Source: Reyranella sp.
GTDB lineage: Bacteria; Pseudomonadota; Alphaproteobacteria; Reyranellales; Reyranellaceae
NCBI RefSeq assembly: GCF_017305915.1
Contig: NZ_JAFKJN010000005.1
Coordinates: 124,001 to 188,000 of the forward strand
Direction: 5' to 3'
DNA: 64,000 bases
The notes below the pieces were generated by a model. The model saw only the letters and a program-made list of their open reading frames with translations. It had not been told where the DNA came from and ran no database searches. Of this stretch, positions 8,590 to 17,168 are shown in pieces (positions within the stretch are counted from its first letter, which is position 1; every line of letters begins with the position of its first letter). The position numbers and the translations under genes were made by a program.

Positions 8590-8593
<4 letters not shown>
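7631..8593 (-). CDS. Peptide ABC transporter ATP-binding protein, OppF/DppF type
   Basis: Encodes 320 residues. Walker A GESGCGKST, the Q-loop FQDPYSSMNPR, signature FSGGQRQRLGIAKAL, Walker B VIVADEPVSALD and H-loop ISHDLAV are all intact. The C-terminal oligopeptide extension holds the cysteine-rich HTRCPYAVADC segment that binds an Fe-S cluster in some relatives. It pairs with the OppD-like ATPase to power peptide or small amide import. The start is GTG, overlapping the preceding gene's stop as GTGA. It is the last gene of the transporter, and its stop codon abuts repeat B. Confidence 0.95.
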
Positions 8594-9566
<973 letters not shown>

Positions 9567-9570
<4 letters not shown>

Positions 9571-10433
9571 AGCCGCCTCGCCAGCCGCGGGTCGAGCCGG
9601 TCGCGCAAGCCGTCGCCCAGCAGGTTCACCGCCAGCACGGTGAGCGCCAGGAAGCCGCCGGGGATCAGGATGCTCCAGGGCGCGATCTGAAAGAAGGTGC
9701 GGCCCTGGGCGATGATGTTGCCCCAGCTCGGCACCTCGGGCGGCACGCCGGCGCCGAGGAAGCTGAGACTTGCCTCGATCAGCATCGCCGAGGCGCAAAC
9801 GTACGTGGCCTGCACGATCAGCGGCGCCAGCGTGTTGGGCAGAACGTGCCGCCACAGCAGCTTGATGTGGCGCGTGCCGCCGGCGATGGCGCTCTCGATG
9901 TAGGGCTGGGCGCGAATCCCCAGCACCACCGCGCGCACGACGCGCACGATGCGCGGCACCTCGGGGATGACGATGGCGACGATGACGATGCCGAGACCGG
10001 GCCGCGTCAGCGTGATCAGCGCGATCGCCAGCAGGATCGAGGGGATCGCCATCACCCCGTCCATGATGCGCATGACGAAGCCGTCGATCGCGCGGAAGTA
10101 GCCGCAGGCCAGGCCCAGCGCGAGGCCGAGCACGCTGGAGATCGCGGCGACCGACAGGCCGACGATCAGCGATACGCGGCTGCCGTAGACCGTGCGGGTG
10201 AAGAGGTCGCGGCCGAACTGGTCGGTGCCGAACCACCAGCGCTCCGACGGCGGGCGCAGCCGGTTGACCGGCGCGATCTTGAGCGGATCGCCGACGAACG
10301 ACGGGCCGACGATGGCGACCGCGATCAGCAGGAACAGCAGGACCGCGCCGAAGGTGATGGTCGGATTGCGGCGGATCGCGGTCGCCAGCGAGAAGCGGCG
10401 CTGCGGCGGGAGGTCTTCGGTGATCGCTACCAC
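9567..10433 (-). CDS. Peptide ABC transporter permease, OppC/DppC type
   Basis: Encodes 288 residues with an N-terminal OppC domain (one transmembrane segment near residues 25-48) and a five-helix BPD transport domain; WFGTDQFGRDLFTRTVYGSR and the EAA-loop region (SAIAGGTRHIKLLWRHVLPN) are typical. It sits in the inner membrane and pairs with the OppB-like permease. The GTG start has a strong ribosome site, GGGAGGAAGGC, made by the end of repeat element C only 3 bases away, which fixes the start. Confidence 0.95.
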
Positions 10434-10436
10434 GCC

Positions 10437-10569
10437 TTCCTCCCTGGCGACGCCGGGGAGGTGCCCGCGTCTTCGCGGGCGGAGGGGTCATGGGCCCCTG
10501 GGAAATGGCGGCTCATGACCCCTCCGGCCGCTACGCGGCCCCCTCCCCGCGCTGGCGCGCAGGGAGGAA
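10437..10569. repeat. Nested palindromic intergenic element, copy C
   Basis: A 133-bp copy lying inside the operon between the oppB-like and oppC-like genes. Stems read CCTCCCTGGCG/CGCCGGGGAGG, GCCCGCG-TCTT-CGCGGGC, GGCCGC-TAC-GCGGCC and CCTCCCCGCGC/GCGCAGGGAGG, with GGAGGGGTCATG and CATGACCCCTCC around the centre. Read on the minus-strand mRNA, its terminal GGGAGGAA is the Shine-Dalgarno sequence of the downstream GTG start at 10433, and it would be paired inside the last hairpin. Confidence 0.92.
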
Positions 10570-10596
10570 TGGAACGCGCTTGGCTAACGGGAGTCA

Positions 10597-11538
10597 TCAG
10601 TACCGGATTCGCGGATCGAGGAAGGCGTAGGAGATGTCGATCATCAGGTTGATCACCACCTTCACCGCCGCGAAGACCAGGATGAGCCCCTGCACGATCG
10701 GGTAGTCGCGCTTCAGCACCGCATCGACCGTGAGGCGACCAAGGCCCGGGATGTTGAACACCGTCTCGGTGATCACCACGCCGGAGATCAGCAGCGCGAT
10801 GCCGATGCCAATCACCGTCACGATCGGGACCGCGGCGTTCTTCAGCGCATGCAGCAGCAGCACGCGGTCGGTCGCCAGGCCCTTGGCGTTGGCGGTGCGG
10901 ATGTAGTCCTGCTGCAGCACCTCGAGCATCGAGGCGCGGGTGATGCGGGCGATCAGCGCCATGTAGGTCACGCCGAGCGCCACCGAAGGCAGGATCAGGC
11001 TCTGCACGAACGGCCAGAAACCCTCGGCGATCGGCGAATAGCCCTGCACCGGCAGGAGCTGCCAGCGCACCGCGAAGAAATAGATCAGCACGTAGGCCAG
11101 CACGAACACCGGCATGGCGAAGCCCAGCACGGCGAAGCCCATGGCCAGCCGGTCGACCAGCTTGCGCGCCTTCCAGGCCGCGACCACGCCGAGCGGGATG
11201 GCGAGCGCCACCGCCACGAACAGCGTCGAGAGCGTCAGCGCCAGGGTCGGCTCCAGCCGCTGCGCGATCAGCCGCGTCACGGCGAGGTTGGAGAAGATCG
11301 ACACGCCGAGATCGCCGTGCGCCAGGCCCCAGACCCAGACCGCGAACTGCTCGACCACCGGCCGGTCGAGGCCGAGCTTGACGCGCACCGCCTCGATCGC
11401 CTCGGTGGTGGCGTCGTCGCCGGCGATGATCGCCGCCGGATCGCCCGGCGCGAAGCGCAGCAGGAAGAAGACGAACAGCGCCACCACCGCCATGACCGGC
11501 ACGACGGCGAACAGGCGCCGGATGATGTAGGCGGTCAT
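10597..11538 (-). CDS. Peptide ABC transporter permease, OppB/DppB type
   Basis: Encodes 313 residues, the usual length. The N-terminus MTAYIIRRLFAVVPVM is the standard OppB entry helix, followed by a periplasmic loop (PGDPAAIIAGDDAT) and five more helices with the EAA-type motif (RTANAKGLATDRVLLLHAL). It forms the membrane channel with the OppC-like protein. The ATG is preceded by GGGGAGGAAGGTGATCA, whose GGGGAGGAA is the end of repeat element D. The next gene in the operon is separated by 163 bases containing element C. Confidence 0.95.
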   Translation of the reverse strand: MTAYIIRRLFAVVPVMAVVALFVFFLLRFAPGDPAAIIAGDDATTEAIEAVRVKLGLDRPVVEQFAVWVWGLAHGDLGVSIFSNLAVTRLIAQRLEPTLALTLSTLFVAVALAIPLGVVAAWKARKLVDRLAMGFAVLGFAMPVFVLAYVLIYFFAVRWQLLPVQGYSPIAEGFWPFVQSLILPSVALGVTYMALIARITRASMLEVLQQDYIRTANAKGLATDRVLLLHALKNAAVPIVTVIGIGIALLISGVVITETVFNIPGLGRLTVDAVLKRDYPIVQGLILVFAAVKVVINLMIDISYAFLDPRIRY

Positions 11539-11546
11539 TGATCACC

Positions 11547-11697
11547 TTCCTCCCCTTGGCCGGGTCGGCCAAGGGGAGGTGCCCGCGTCATCGCGGGCGG
11601 AGGGGTCATGAGCCGCAACACGCGGTGACTCATGACCCCTCTCCGTCGGCGTCAGACGCCGACACCTCCCCTTCGCGGACTCCGCGAAGGGGAGGAA
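11547..11697. repeat. Nested palindromic intergenic element, copy D
   Basis: The longest copy (151 bp), between the oppA-like and oppB-like genes. Its left outer stem is CCTCCCCTTGGCC/GGCCAAGGGGAGG (13 bp perfect), inner stems GCCCGCG-TCAT-CGCGGGC and GTCGGCGT-CAG-ACGCCGAC, and the right outer stem CCTCCCCTTCGCGGA/TCCGCGAAGGGGAGG (15 bp perfect). Central parts are GGAGGGGTCATGAGCCGC and CTCATGACCCCT. It begins 11 bases after the oppA-like stop codon and ends 8 bases before the oppB-like ATG. Confidence 0.93.
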
Positions 11698-11708
11698 ATC
11701 TCCGGCCC

Positions 11709-13280
11709 TCATTTCTTCGTAATCCCCCACAGCACCGCCAGGCCGGTGTTGGGCACGATGCCCGAGATGCGGTCGGCGCGGTAGGCGAGCGGCGCGTCCC
11801 ACTGGCCGAACGGCAGGAAGACCACGTCGTCCATCGCCCGCGCCTGCAGCGCATTGGCGACCGTCTTGCGCTCGGCCTCGTCCTTGGCCATGCCGAAGGC
11901 GTTGCGCAGCTTCTCGACCTCGGGATCGCACGGCCAGCCGAACAGGCCCTTGTCGCAGGCCGCCCCGATCCAGGTGTGCAGCACCGGATTGGACGAGCCG
12001 ACGCCGCCCGACGTGGTGACGAAGATGTTCCAGCCGCCCTGCACCGGCGGATCCTTCTTGGCGCGGCGGGTGACGACGCTGCCCCAGTCCATCGACTGGA
12101 CGTCGACATTGATGCCGGCCTCGCGCATCGCCTGGATCAGCACCTGGGTGGCCGGCGTGATGGTGTTGTGGTCGGTCGCGGCCAGCACGGTGATCGGCTC
12201 GCCCTTGTAGCCGGCCTCCTTGAGGAGCTGCAGCGCCTTCTTCGGGCTGTACTCCTTCATCCACTGCGCGCCGCCGTCGTTCTCGTAAGGGCCGCCGCAG
12301 GTCAGCAGGCCGGGACACACCTTGTAGTACCGCGGGTCGCCGACGATGGTGCGCAGGAAGTCCTCCTGGTTGATCAGGTAGTACATCGCCTGCCGCGCCT
12401 TGGGGTTGTCGAACGGCGGCTGCAGGTGATTGAGCCGGATCATGCCCTGCGTGCTGTCGATCTTGCCGGTCTTCAAGAGCTTCACGCCCTTCGCCTTCTC
12501 GAGCAGCGGCAGGAAGTCGGTGTTGGGGTTCTCCCAGAAGTCGATCTCGCCGTTGATCAGCGCCGACATCGCCGTCTGCGGATCGGGCATCCAGATCAGC
12601 TCGATGCGGTCGACGCCCGGCACCTTGCCGCCGGCGAAGGACGACGGCGGCTCGCTGCGCGGCAGGTAGTCCTTGTTCTTGAGATAGACCGCCTTGCTGC
12701 CCGGCACCCACTGGTCCTTGGCGAAGATGAACGGACCCGAGCCGACCGATTCCTTGACCTGCTGCTGCGGGTCGGTCATCGCGTCCTTCTCGCGCATGAT
12801 CGCCGCGATCGAGCTGCCGCTCTTGCCGAGCGACTCCAGCACCATGCCGTAGGGCTCCTTGAGCGTCATGGTGAAGCTCTTGTCGTCGACCGCCTTCATC
12901 TCGGTGACGTAGCCCATCAGCCGCTGGCCGACGCCGTCCTTGGCGCCCCAGCGCTTGAGCGAGGCGATCACGTCCCTGGTGGTGACCGGCGAGCCGTCAT
13001 GGAACTTCAGCCCATCGCGCAGGGTGAAGGTGTAGTTGAGCCGGTCCGGGCTGATCTCGTACTTGCCGACCATCTGGGGCTGCGGCTTCTGATCGGCGTC
13101 GTTGCCGAACAGCGTGTCGTAGACCAGCGCGCCATGGATGTTGGCGATGGTCTGGGTCGTCCAGACCGGATCGATCACGCGCACGTCGGCATGCATCACC
13201 GCGCGCAGCACCTTCTCCTGCGCCGACGCCGCCAGCGGCAGCAGCAGCGCGGCCAGGACGGCCAGGACTCGAACCATCAT
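11709..13280 (-). CDS. Peptide/nickel-type ABC transporter substrate-binding protein (SBP family 5)
   Basis: Encodes 523 residues. A Sec signal peptide (MMVRVLAVLAALLLPLAASA, cleavage before QEKVL) precedes the family 5 fold: VIDPVWTTQTIANIHGALVYDTLF, LRDGLKFHDGSPVTTRDV and FWENPNTDFLPLLEK. I chose the ATG at 13280 over an upstream in-frame start at 13337 because it begins the signal peptide directly and follows GGGGAAAG. It supplies ligand to the OppBCDF-like genes downstream. Family 5 proteins bind peptides, nickel or opines; here adjacency to an MlrC peptidase and an amidase favours an amide or peptide ligand (inference). Confidence 0.95.
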   Translation of the reverse strand: MMVRVLAVLAALLLPLAASAQEKVLRAVMHADVRVIDPVWTTQTIANIHGALVYDTLFGNDADQKPQPQMVGKYEISPDRLNYTFTLRDGLKFHDGSPVTTRDVIASLKRWGAKDGVGQRLMGYVTEMKAVDDKSFTMTLKEPYGMVLESLGKSGSSIAAIMREKDAMTDPQQQVKESVGSGPFIFAKDQWVPGSKAVYLKNKDYLPRSEPPSSFAGGKVPGVDRIELIWMPDPQTAMSALINGEIDFWENPNTDFLPLLEKAKGVKLLKTGKIDSTQGMIRLNHLQPPFDNPKARQAMYYLINQEDFLRTIVGDPRYYKVCPGLLTCGGPYENDGGAQWMKEYSPKKALQLLKEAGYKGEPITVLAATDHNTITPATQVLIQAMREAGINVDVQSMDWGSVVTRRAKKDPPVQGGWNIFVTTSGGVGSSNPVLHTWIGAACDKGLFGWPCDPEVEKLRNAFGMAKDEAERKTVANALQARAMDDVVFLPFGQWDAPLAYRADRISGIVPNTGLAVLWGITKK

Positions 13281-13338
13281 GCTTTCCCCACCAACAAGAG
13301 CCATGCACACCCTATGCGATGGGCACGGCTTGTACACA

Positions 13339-14811
13339 CTAGAAAATCAGTCCGCGCGGCTTTGCGTCGGCATCGAGCGGCCAGATCGGGCGCTCGACCT
13401 TTGTATAGGGAATCCTGGCCGGGTCGCGCTTCAGCGGACCGCTGGAATCGACGTAGATCACCTTCTTGGCGATCGGGCCGTAGGCCGCCATGAAGTGGTT
13501 AGTCGACTTCACCACCACGATCTTCTTCTCGGTCGGTTCGATGCCGACGTTGCGGAACAGCTCGAGCCCGGTCGCCTGCGTCCGGTTGGCGATCAGCACG
13601 ACATCGACGCCGCCGACCCGCACCGCGGCGCAGTCCCCGACCGGCACCTGGGTCGGCCCGAAGCGCTGCCAGGCGTTGCGCTTCAGCCCGATCACCTCGA
13701 CCTCGGCGTCGACCGGCTGGCCCGAGGTGACGGCGATCTTGCCGCCGAAGCGCAGATGGATCTTCGCGCCCAAGCCGGCATCGAAGCAGATGCGCACGGC
13801 GATCGGGTCCCAGATCGGGCCGATGCAGGCATCCTCGATCCGGGTCTCGATCAGATGCTTCAGGATGTCGGTGTTGTCCGACGGCGCGCCGCCGCCGGCA
13901 TTGTCGGCCGGATCGGCGATCACCACCGGCAGGTCGTTGAAGGCGACACCCTCGCCGACCCCGGCCTTGACGTTGAAATAGGTCGGCGTCGTCTTGCCGC
14001 GCAGCGAGACCAGCTCGTCGCCCAGCTTTGTCGCCAGCGCATCGGCCTTCTTCTTGTCGCCGTCGGCGATCACCAGCACGCGCGTGCCGATCTCGGCGAC
14101 GTCGCCATAGGGGAAGCAGTGGGCGATCGAGACGGACAGGATGCCGTCCTTGCCTTCCATCGCCATGATGCGGTCGACCAGGCTGCGCATCGGCTGCAGC
14201 GTGGTCGGATAGCTCTGGATCTGGCGGCAGTCGTAGACCGACATCACCGGCTTGATCTGGCCGCGCAGGGTCTTGAGCACCAGGTCGAGCACGTCCTCGG
14301 CCCGCTCGACCACGTCGGTGTGCGGGAACTCCTTGTACAGCACGATGATGTCGGCCTGGGAGACGCGCTTCATCGTCAGATGGCAGTGCGGGTCCAATTC
14401 GACGCCGATCACGCAGTTCGGCCCGACGATCGCGCGCGCCTTCAAGAGGAGGTCGCCTTCGACGTCGTCGTAGCCGTGCGCCACCATCGCGCCGTGCAGG
14501 CCGAGCAGCAGGCCGTCGACCGGCATCGCCTTCTTCAATTGGTCGAGGATCTCGTCGCGCATGAGCTCGTAGTCGGCGCGGTTGGTCGTGCCGGCCGGGC
14601 TGGCGGCGAAGCAGGAACCCTCGATCAATTCGAAGCCCTCGGCCTTGGCGCGGGCGCGGCCGACGAACAGCGGCGCGGTGCACATGCGCGGCGCGTCGGT
14701 CGGATGCTCACCCGGCCGGAAGAACACCGACTCCTTGTAGTTGTCGAGGCTGGTCGGCAGCGGCGAGAAGGTGTTGGTCTCGGTTGCCAACGTGGCGGTG
14801 AACAGACGCAT
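13339..14811 (-). CDS. M81-family metallopeptidase (MlrC-like)
   Basis: Encodes 490 residues. The N-terminal ETNTFSP motif (11-17), GLHGAM with H106, and DPHCHL with D140, H142 and H144 match the metal-site residues expected in the MlrC/DUF1485 family; the C-terminal half (about 300-480) is the MlrC C-terminal domain. MlrC cleaves linearised microcystin peptides; most relatives act on unknown small peptides or amides. It lies 58 bases upstream of the ABC binding-protein gene and 9 bases downstream of the deacetylase-like gene on the same strand, a grouping that suggests uptake and hydrolysis of one class of amide compounds. Confidence 0.92.
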   Translation of the reverse strand: MRLFTATLATETNTFSPLPTSLDNYKESVFFRPGEHPTDAPRMCTAPLFVGRARAKAEGFELIEGSCFAASPAGTTNRADYELMRDEILDQLKKAMPVDGLLLGLHGAMVAHGYDDVEGDLLLKARAIVGPNCVIGVELDPHCHLTMKRVSQADIIVLYKEFPHTDVVERAEDVLDLVLKTLRGQIKPVMSVYDCRQIQSYPTTLQPMRSLVDRIMAMEGKDGILSVSIAHCFPYGDVAEIGTRVLVIADGDKKKADALATKLGDELVSLRGKTTPTYFNVKAGVGEGVAFNDLPVVIADPADNAGGGAPSDNTDILKHLIETRIEDACIGPIWDPIAVRICFDAGLGAKIHLRFGGKIAVTSGQPVDAEVEVIGLKRNAWQRFGPTQVPVGDCAAVRVGGVDVVLIANRTQATGLELFRNVGIEPTEKKIVVVKSTNHFMAAYGPIAKKVIYVDSSGPLKRDPARIPYTKVERPIWPLDADAKPRGLIF

Positions 14812-14820
14812 GTTGCTCCT

Positions 14821-15711
14821 TCAGGGAACGGTGCCGGCCGGCAGGCCGATGCAATGACGGGCGATCGCGCCGGGCGTGGTCAGCCATATCGCGTCGCGCT
14901 GCTCGGCGATATGGCGCAGCGCGCGCTTGAGATGGCGCAGACGGTGCGGCTGGCCGACGACGTAGGCGTGCAGCGCCACGCCCATCACCAGCGGCCGCGC
15001 CGCCGAGAGCTCCTTCATCTCCTCGAACTGGTCGACGATCATGTCGGCGAAGTCCGAGGCGTTCTCCTTGCGGCCGACGATGGCGGGGATGTCGTTCAGC
15101 TCCTGCGGATAGGGCACCGCGAGGACGCGGCGATTGCCTCGACACCTGAACCAGACCGGCTGGTCGTCCATGCACCAGTCGAGGAGGTACTTGTAGCCGG
15201 TCTCGGCCAGCAGGTCGGGCGTGCAATGGCTGTGTGAAATCGACGGGCCCAGCCAGCCGTCCGGCGCACGGCCCTCTTCTTTCGCCAAGCGTTCCGTCGC
15301 TTCGCGGATCAGAAAGGCCTCGGCCGCCTCGTCGAGCGTACCCTGGCGCTCGGCATTGGTGCGGCCATGGCCCACGATCTCGTCGCCGCGCGCCCGGCAG
15401 GCCGCGACCAGGGAAGGCGCGTAGTCGTACATTGCGCTGTTGGCCAGCGCGGCCATCGGCAGCCCGAGCGCATCGAAGGCGTCGAGCAGGTACCAGGCGC
15501 CGATGCGATTGCCATAATCGCGCCACGCAAAGTTGAGAATGTCGGGTTGCGAGCCACCCGGCACCAGCTCGGCACCGAGCCCTTCGCCGTAGGAAAAATG
15601 CTCGAGATTGAGAGCGAAATAGACGGCCAGTCGCCGGCCAGTCGGCCAAGCGTAGTCGGCCCGGCCACGCAGGGGCACATAATCATAGCGGTTGTGCGTT
15701 CTCAGTCGCAT
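14821..15711 (-). CDS. Polysaccharide deacetylase (NodB)-like amidase, PuuE/allantoinase type
   Basis: Encodes 296 residues and lacks a signal peptide, so it is probably cytosolic. Motifs of the NodB barrel are present in the PuuE-like form: LNLEHFSYGEG, EIVGHGRTNAERQG, LGPSISHSHCTPDLLAETGY and DWCMDDQPVWF. PuuE-type members open the allantoin ring or hydrolyse amides rather than deacetylating sugars. It heads the minus-strand set with the M81 peptidase and peptide transporter. I start at ATG 15711 because family similarity begins there; an in-frame start at 15750 adds an unconserved extension. The exact substrate is unknown. Confidence 0.88.
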   Translation of the reverse strand: MRLRTHNRYDYVPLRGRADYAWPTGRRLAVYFALNLEHFSYGEGLGAELVPGGSQPDILNFAWRDYGNRIGAWYLLDAFDALGLPMAALANSAMYDYAPSLVAACRARGDEIVGHGRTNAERQGTLDEAAEAFLIREATERLAKEEGRAPDGWLGPSISHSHCTPDLLAETGYKYLLDWCMDDQPVWFRCRGNRRVLAVPYPQELNDIPAIVGRKENASDFADMIVDQFEEMKELSAARPLVMGVALHAYVVGQPHRLRHLKRALRHIAEQRDAIWLTTPGAIARHCIGLPAGTVP

Positions 15712-15773
15712 TGCTCGGCATCCGCTCCTTGCCTCGGGTTCGGTCCACACAAAACACGAAGAAACGTTAGACC

Positions 15774-17060
15774 ATGCTCCAACGCCTGCTGTCTGCTGCG
15801 CTCGCCAGCGTCCTTCTTCTTATCACCGGCTCCACCGCCTTCGCCTACTACTCGAAAGACTCGTACGAAGGCGACGTCACCTTCACCGGCAGGGTCGAGA
15901 TCGCGGACGATACGCCCGACTTCCTGATCATACCCTCGTACGTCAGCCGACAACTCCTGTATCTCGCCGGCCCTCTGGGAGCCGCCCCCAGGAAATCCGC
16001 GGCCAAGAGCGACGGGCACATCGACATTCTTGGCAAGGATCGCGACAGCAAGACCGGCAAGCTCTATGTGCGCTACCGGTACACCGGCACGTTCGTCCTG
16101 GACAACGAGCTTCAGGACGTCGTGAAGATTCGCCTGCCTCTCCATCTGGAGGACATCTGGGAACGTTCGAGTGACGAGTGCTTCAGCTGGGGCAGCATCT
16201 ATCGCATGGCCTACTTCTGGAATCCGTCGGGCAAGGGCTGCAAGCTGGTCGACGGCGTCGACTATCTCTCCACCGATGCCGCAATCGTCAGAAAGCTCGC
16301 CAACACCTCCAATACCATGCCCGCCTACGAACGGCTGACCGACAGCAACGGCGAAATCCGCATGGTGTTGGCCTTCGGAGCCGACAAGGACCACAAGGGC
16401 AAGCTCCCTCCCGACACGAGCGACGACTACAACGCCGCGAACTACCGGGACGCGCGGAAGTTCCTGCTGGGTCAAGGCTTCTCGGCCGTCACCATTCCCG
16501 TCGATGTGCGCGTGCGCGAGTGCGGGACGGCGAAGTCTCTGGCCACCTCACCGGGCTACGTGGAGGAGTTCGTCCGCAAGGATGCCGGGCGCAAGATCGT
16601 CGTGCGCCTGTTCTGGGGCGTCGCCAACATAGGCGACGAGAGCAACGCCTTCTTCTGCATGGCGAAGGAGGCTGCAGAACGCGGTTCCGTTTTCCTTTAC
16701 TCCGGACATTCCCGCGTCGGCGGTCTGGACCTCGACTACATGAGCAGCCAGATCGGCTCGCCCATCAAGGCGAATCACAGCCAGTATCAGATCTACGGAT
16801 TCTTCGGCTGCTCGAGCTACAGCTACTACAACCTCTCCTACTTCGCGGCGAAAGCCTCGAAAGCCGATCCGGACGGCACGAAAAATGCGGACATCATCAC
16901 CAACGGCGTCACGGGTTCGTTTTATGCCATGGCGGATTTTTCCATCAAGACCGTGGCACCCATCCTCAATTGGTCCGCGCGGGGCAGCAGGATGTCCTGG
17001 CAGCAGATCATGGGGTCCTACTCGAAGAAATTCCTGACCGGGGTCAACGGGGACGAATAG
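15774..17060 (+). CDS. Secreted protein with caspase-like (clan CD-type) His/Cys pattern, unknown function
   Basis: Encodes 428 residues with a Sec signal peptide (MLQRLLSAALASVLLLITGS, cleavage near TAFA-YY). I do not recognise a named family. In the C-terminal half a hydrophobic strand followed by SGHS (VFLYSGHSRVGG, His312) and a second strand followed by GCSS (YQIYGFFGCSSYSYYN, Cys346) give the His-then-Cys order and spacing of caspase/gingipain-type peptidases. The first half is rich in beta strands and contains four cysteines (C136, C156, C250, C295) that could form disulfides. The gene is alone, divergent from the amidase gene, and its codon use is visibly less GC-skewed than its neighbours, which hints at transfer. 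A non-peptidase role is possible. Confidence 0.8.
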   Translation: MLQRLLSAALASVLLLITGSTAFAYYSKDSYEGDVTFTGRVEIADDTPDFLIIPSYVSRQLLYLAGPLGAAPRKSAAKSDGHIDILGKDRDSKTGKLYVRYRYTGTFVLDNELQDVVKIRLPLHLEDIWERSSDECFSWGSIYRMAYFWNPSGKGCKLVDGVDYLSTDAAIVRKLANTSNTMPAYERLTDSNGEIRMVLAFGADKDHKGKLPPDTSDDYNAANYRDARKFLLGQGFSAVTIPVDVRVRECGTAKSLATSPGYVEEFVRKDAGRKIVVRLFWGVANIGDESNAFFCMAKEAAERGSVFLYSGHSRVGGLDLDYMSSQIGSPIKANHSQYQIYGFFGCSSYSYYNLSYFAAKASKADPDGTKNADIITNGVTGSFYAMADFSIKTVAPILNWSARGSRMSWQQIMGSYSKKFLTGVNGDE

Positions 17061-17168
17061 ACGGGCGGCCTCACCAAGACGTAGCGTCGGAAATCGCGAT
17101 GGGCTACGGTGCAGTCGCAATGAATAAGCCGTGGGCCGAACCCGCGGACGCGTCTGGGAGGTGTGTGT

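Noticed and set aside
17163..17168. GTG start for the two-domain permease
   Set aside because: It lies one base from the GGGAGG ribosome site; the TTG at 17169 has a 7-base spacing and is preferred.
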